This document shows positions 4,665 to 5,110 of a DNA stretch of 5,110 nucleotides, piece after piece. The first letter of the stretch is position 1. Each line of letters begins with the position of its first letter. The stretch lies in contig DAOUPY010000147.1 in NCBI GenBank assembly GCA_030625925.1, positions 1-5,110 on the forward strand, read 5' to 3'. The position numbers and the translations under genes are program-made. The notes under the pieces were generated by a model. That model was given only the letters and a program-made list of their open reading frames with translations, did no database searches and was not told the DNA's origin. This DNA is from Fusobacteriaceae bacterium (GTDB lineage: Bacteria; Fusobacteriota; Fusobacteriia; Fusobacteriales; Fusobacteriaceae).

Positions 4665-5110
4665 ATGAGAACATTTGAAGGGAATTTTAATGGAGAAAAC
4701 ATCAGAGTAGGAATAGTATGCGGGAGATTCAATGAATTTATTACTTCTAAATTATTAGGAGGAGCCAAGGATGCTCTAGTTAGACATGGTGTAGATGATG
4801 AAAATATAGATGTAGCATGGGTTCCAGGAGTATTTGAAATGCCATTAATAGCTAAAAAAATGGTTGAAACTGAAAAATACGATGCAGTAATAGCTTTAGG
4901 AGCAGTAATAAAAGGATCAACTCCACATTTTGATTATGTATGTGCAGAAGTATCTAAAGGAATAGCAACTGTATCTATGGATGCAGGAATACCTGTGATC
5001 TTTGGAGTTTTAACAACAAATACAATAGAACAGGCCATAGAAAGAGCAGGAACTAAAGCAGGAAATAAAGGTTTTGATGCAGGAGTATCAGCTATAGAAA
5101 TGGTAAACTT
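4665..5110 (+). CDS. ribH: 6,7-dimethyl-8-ribityllumazine synthase (partial, runs off the window)
   Basis: RibH condenses 5-amino-6-ribitylaminouracil with 3,4-dihydroxy-2-butanone 4-phosphate to make lumazine, the penultimate step of riboflavin synthesis. It usually assembles as pentamers or 60-mer capsids in the cytoplasm. The 148 complete codons present cover nearly the whole enzyme (about 154-158 residues in the family). Visible are GRFNEFIT (20-27, aromatic F22 that stacks on the substrate), [10 protein letters not shown] (51-60), [15 protein letters not shown] (79-93) with catalytic H88, and [12 protein letters not shown] (125-136) with phosphate-binding R127. These positions match B. 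subtilis numbering. The start at 4665 follows GGGGG by eight bases. The frame reaches AIEMVN at the edge, where the family normally has only a few more residues. Expression is probably FMN-repressed through the upstream riboswitch; further rib genes may follow. Confidence 0.96.
   Translation, partial: MRTFEGNFNGENIRVGIVCGRFNEFITSKLLGGAKDALVRHGVDDENIDVAWVPGVFEMPLIAKKMVETEKYDAVIALGAVIKGSTPHFDYVCAEVSKGIATVSMDAGIPVIFGVLTTNTIEQAIERAGTKAGNKGFDAGVSAIEMVN

Noticed and set aside
1..5110. Mobile element, CRISPR array, tRNA/rRNA or defence cassette
   Set aside because: I saw no transposase or integrase motifs, terminal repeats, regularly spaced direct repeats or cloverleaf-like sequences on either strand.

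Overview
The window is AT-rich DNA from a bacterium that uses frequent A/T-ending codons and strong AGGAGG-type ribosome binding sites. Intergenic DNA is extremely AT-rich. Protein style, base composition, an MnmA with the PNPCxxCN signature, an exported amidohydrolase and an FMN riboswitch ahead of ribH together suggest a Fusobacteriota member (Fusobacterium, Ilyobacter, Propionigenium or Psychrilyobacter type). A low-GC Firmicute is the main alternative. This is inferred from the sequence style only; no search was run.

Layout. Positions 1-44 may hold the last codons of an unrecognised upstream gene, followed by a hairpin terminator (86-110). An extended -10 promoter then drives a signal-peptide-bearing amidohydrolase of the MTA/SAH deaminase-like family (190-1578). 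A hairpin (1587-1620) separates it from a 79-residue protein with three spaced EYxY motifs (1640-1879). A second promoter with the same ten-base extended -10 drives a LysE/RhtB-type membrane transporter, whose start is better placed at the GTG at 1953 than at the ATG at 1914. mnmA (2605-3711), the tRNA U34 2-thiouridylase, follows 40 bases later and is probably co-transcribed. A strong hairpin at 3746-3774 ends this run and serves as a shared terminator for a convergent 56-codon gene on the minus strand (3789-3959). That small gene has a near-ideal RBS, an extended -10 promoter and a perfect 12-bp palindrome inside the promoter spacer.

The right end is a riboflavin control region. A consensus TTGACA-18-TATAAT promoter, preceded by a perfect 14-bp A/T-only inverted repeat, transcribes a classical FMN riboswitch aptamer (4235-4339). 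About 120 bases later there is an intrinsic terminator (4459-4490), with plausible antiterminator pairings upstream of it. After a further 174-base leader with its own structured GC-richer island comes ribH (lumazine synthase, 4665 to the window edge, lacking only its last few codons).

Most of the window is ordinary chromosomal housekeeping and transport. I saw no mobile element, CRISPR array, tRNA or rRNA, and no defence system. The parts most worth a second look are the unusually long ribH leader, the small minus-strand gene with its operator-like palindrome, and the repeat-like 79-residue protein.
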